DNA of 6,412 nt from Lachnospiraceae bacterium (GTDB lineage: Bacteria > Bacillota > Clostridia > Lachnospirales > Lachnospiraceae), in the NCBI GenBank assembly GCA_031285465.1, contig JAITWD010000297.1, forward strand, positions 1 through 6,412. The letters run 5' to 3'. Under the pieces are notes generated by a model. It had not been told where the DNA came from and ran no database searches. It saw only the letters and a program-made list of their open reading frames with translations. Both the position numbers and the translations under genes were made by a program. The first letter of the stretch is position 1. The number at the start of each line of letters is the position of its first letter. This document shows, one piece after another, positions 5,472 to 6,412 of this stretch.

Positions 5472-5500
5472 TTGACAAACGATAATTCGGGTGATATTCT
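5472..5500 (+). promoter_or_regulatory. Sigma-A promoter for the polytopic membrane protein
   Basis: A consensus -35 TTGACA (5472-5477) is followed after 17 nt by TATTCT (5495-5500), with TGA just before it (extended -10). The start is predicted near 5507, about 42 nt before the ATG at 5549. Confidence 0.8.
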
Positions 5501-5540
5501 TAACTCAAATTAATGGAATTATCGAATAACAATAATTTGG
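5478..5540 (+). promoter_or_regulatory. Operator-like repeats over the promoter
   Basis: AACGATAATTCGG (5478-5490) overlaps the promoter spacer, and AACAATAATTTGG (5528-5540) overlaps the ribosome binding site as a direct repeat (11 of 13 identical). Between them, GAATTATCG (5516-5524) is the exact inverse of CGATAATTC (5480-5488). Three half-sites arranged on the promoter and leader suggest a repressor site. The regulator is not identifiable from the window. Confidence 0.5.
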
Positions 5541-5548
5541 AGGTGACT

Positions 5549-6412
5549 ATGGAGCGCAAAGTTTTTCAAGGATTTTTGGCGGTTGAAGCGGTGGTTTGTA
5601 TCGCGCTTTGTTTTTTGAAGGTCTCGCCGGCGGGTGTTTTTTCCGTTGCGATAGCCTTCCCTTTTGAGCAGATCGGGATGGGGCTGCGGGCGCTTTCGCT
5701 TTCCGGCGGATGGGGAAACGGGGTGGCGATCGTGATCTATCTGGTGATCGGTCTGTTGCCCATCGGGTTGCTGCTTTGGTTGAGCAAACGACGAAAACTC
5801 CATTGGGCGGATGGATTACTGGTGGTGCTAAGTGTGGTGCTGTTGGTGGTGCTCTATCTCATGGTTAACCCTGGATCGATCGCCATGCTGGGTAAGATCG
5901 CTGCGCCGCCCATCGGTAAAGCGATCCTCGGCAGCGCGGTGTATTCGCTGGTGGTCGGCTATCTTATTCTTCAGATAACACGCTTATTCACCACGGGAAG
6001 GGTGCAAAAACTTGAGCGCCCTATTACCGTTTTGCTGGATGGACTGAATGCTCTGTTTATATTTATGGTATTTGGCGCCGGCTTTAGCGATCTGCTGGAT
6101 TCGATAACCGCTTTACAGGCAGGCAACAGTGGAAATGAGCATATGTTAGGGGCAAGCTATATATTTCTAAGGTTAGGCTATGTGGTCAAGGTATTGCCCT
6201 ATGTACTGAATATCGTTGTGGTTTTCGCCGCGAAGCACCTGTTTGATGAAATGCAAAAGGAACGATATTCTGCCGGGGCAGTAGCGGCGGCGGAGCGGAT
6301 GGTCCACCGATGCGCAATGGCATTGACCATCACAACAATAACCAATATCACCTTTAATCTGCTCCAGCTATTATTTGCGCAGTCGCTCATGATATTAAAT
6401 TATTCGGTAGAG
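5549..6412 (+). CDS. Polytopic membrane protein, 3' end beyond the window (DUF2975-like?)
   Basis: The frame opens at an ATG with GGAGG (5539-5543) 5 nt upstream and stays open for 288 codons to the window edge, so the protein is incomplete. It begins MERKVFQGFLAVEAVVCIAL. About seven hydrophobic segments can be read at roughly residues 7-25, 58-78, 86-106, 125-145, 160-180, 205-228 and 256-280. Between them are short charged loops such as SKRRKLHWADG (79-89) and KHLFDEMQKERYSAG (229-243). There is no signal peptidase site, enzyme motif or nucleotide-binding motif. The last part (a KHLFDEM..ERYS segment, then a helix with NITFNLLQLLFAQ) reminds me of DUF2975 membrane proteins, which often sit beside a small helix-turn-helix regulator; this is recall, not proof. 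A strong promoter with operator-like repeats precedes it. Confidence 0.75.
   Translation, partial: MERKVFQGFLAVEAVVCIALCFLKVSPAGVFSVAIAFPFEQIGMGLRALSLSGGWGNGVAIVIYLVIGLLPIGLLLWLSKRRKLHWADGLLVVLSVVLLVVLYLMVNPGSIAMLGKIAAPPIGKAILGSAVYSLVVGYLILQITRLFTTGRVQKLERPITVLLDGLNALFIFMVFGAGFSDLLDSITALQAGNSGNEHMLGASYIFLRLGYVVKVLPYVLNIVVVFAAKHLFDEMQKERYSAGAVAAAERMVHRCAMALTITTITNITFNLLQLLFAQSLMILNYSVE

Noticed and set aside
5519..5803. Minus-strand 94-residue open frame
   Set aside because: It is low-complexity and basic, lies antisense to the well-supported membrane protein gene starting at 5549, and extends over that gene's ribosome binding site.
1..6412. A defence system or mobile element built around the methyltransferase, MutS-like ATPase and RNase H
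   Set aside because: The genes lie on different strands and transcripts, belong to common chromosomal families, and no integrase, toxin or nuclease partner is seen.

Overview
The window suggests a low-to-mid GC Gram-positive anaerobe of the Clostridia, perhaps near Eubacterium or Acetobacterium; this rests on gene-family impressions. Genes have GGAG/GGAGG ribosome binding sites 5-6 nt before ATG, and the recognisable promoters are sigma-A type (TTGACN, 17-18 nt, TATTNT, with extended TG motifs). It looks like an ordinary chromosomal region: no phage, IS, CRISPR or RNA gene is visible. The unusual content lies in the spacers and repeats.

Left block (1-4039, plus strand). Two hairpins precede a methylthioadenosine/S-adenosylhomocysteine deaminase-type amidohydrolase (82-1530), which carries an eight-unit 15-bp in-frame tandem repeat in its N-terminal domain. 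A membrane-anchored MutS-like ATPase follows (1610-3355), then an E. coli-type ribonuclease HI (3560-4039). The MutS-like/RNase H spacer (3315-3539) is packed with palindromic repeats. Two copies differ by paired, compensating stem changes, and the first copy runs into the MutS-like gene and encodes its last residues and stop codon.

Middle block (4049-5223). A minus-strand class I methyltransferase (4049-4771) converges on rnhA with a 9-nt gap and appears to lack the usual C-terminal tail. It is divergent from a 61-residue single-pass membrane protein (5038-5223). Both have clear promoters in the shared spacer, and their -10 regions form a 10-bp inverted repeat.

Right block (5224-6412). A gene-free stretch of about 325 nt holds a 25-bp perfect-stem palindrome that probably acts as a terminator. 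It also holds a strong promoter overlapped by three copies of an operator-like half-site. This promoter drives a polytopic membrane protein (5549 to the window edge, incomplete) whose layout recalls DUF2975-type proteins.

No single pathway joins these genes. The deaminase disposes of by-products of S-adenosylmethionine use, RNase HI removes RNA from RNA-DNA hybrids, and the other roles are uncertain. I found no convincing new multi-gene system. The best leads are the covarying palindromic repeats and the pentad expansion in the deaminase.
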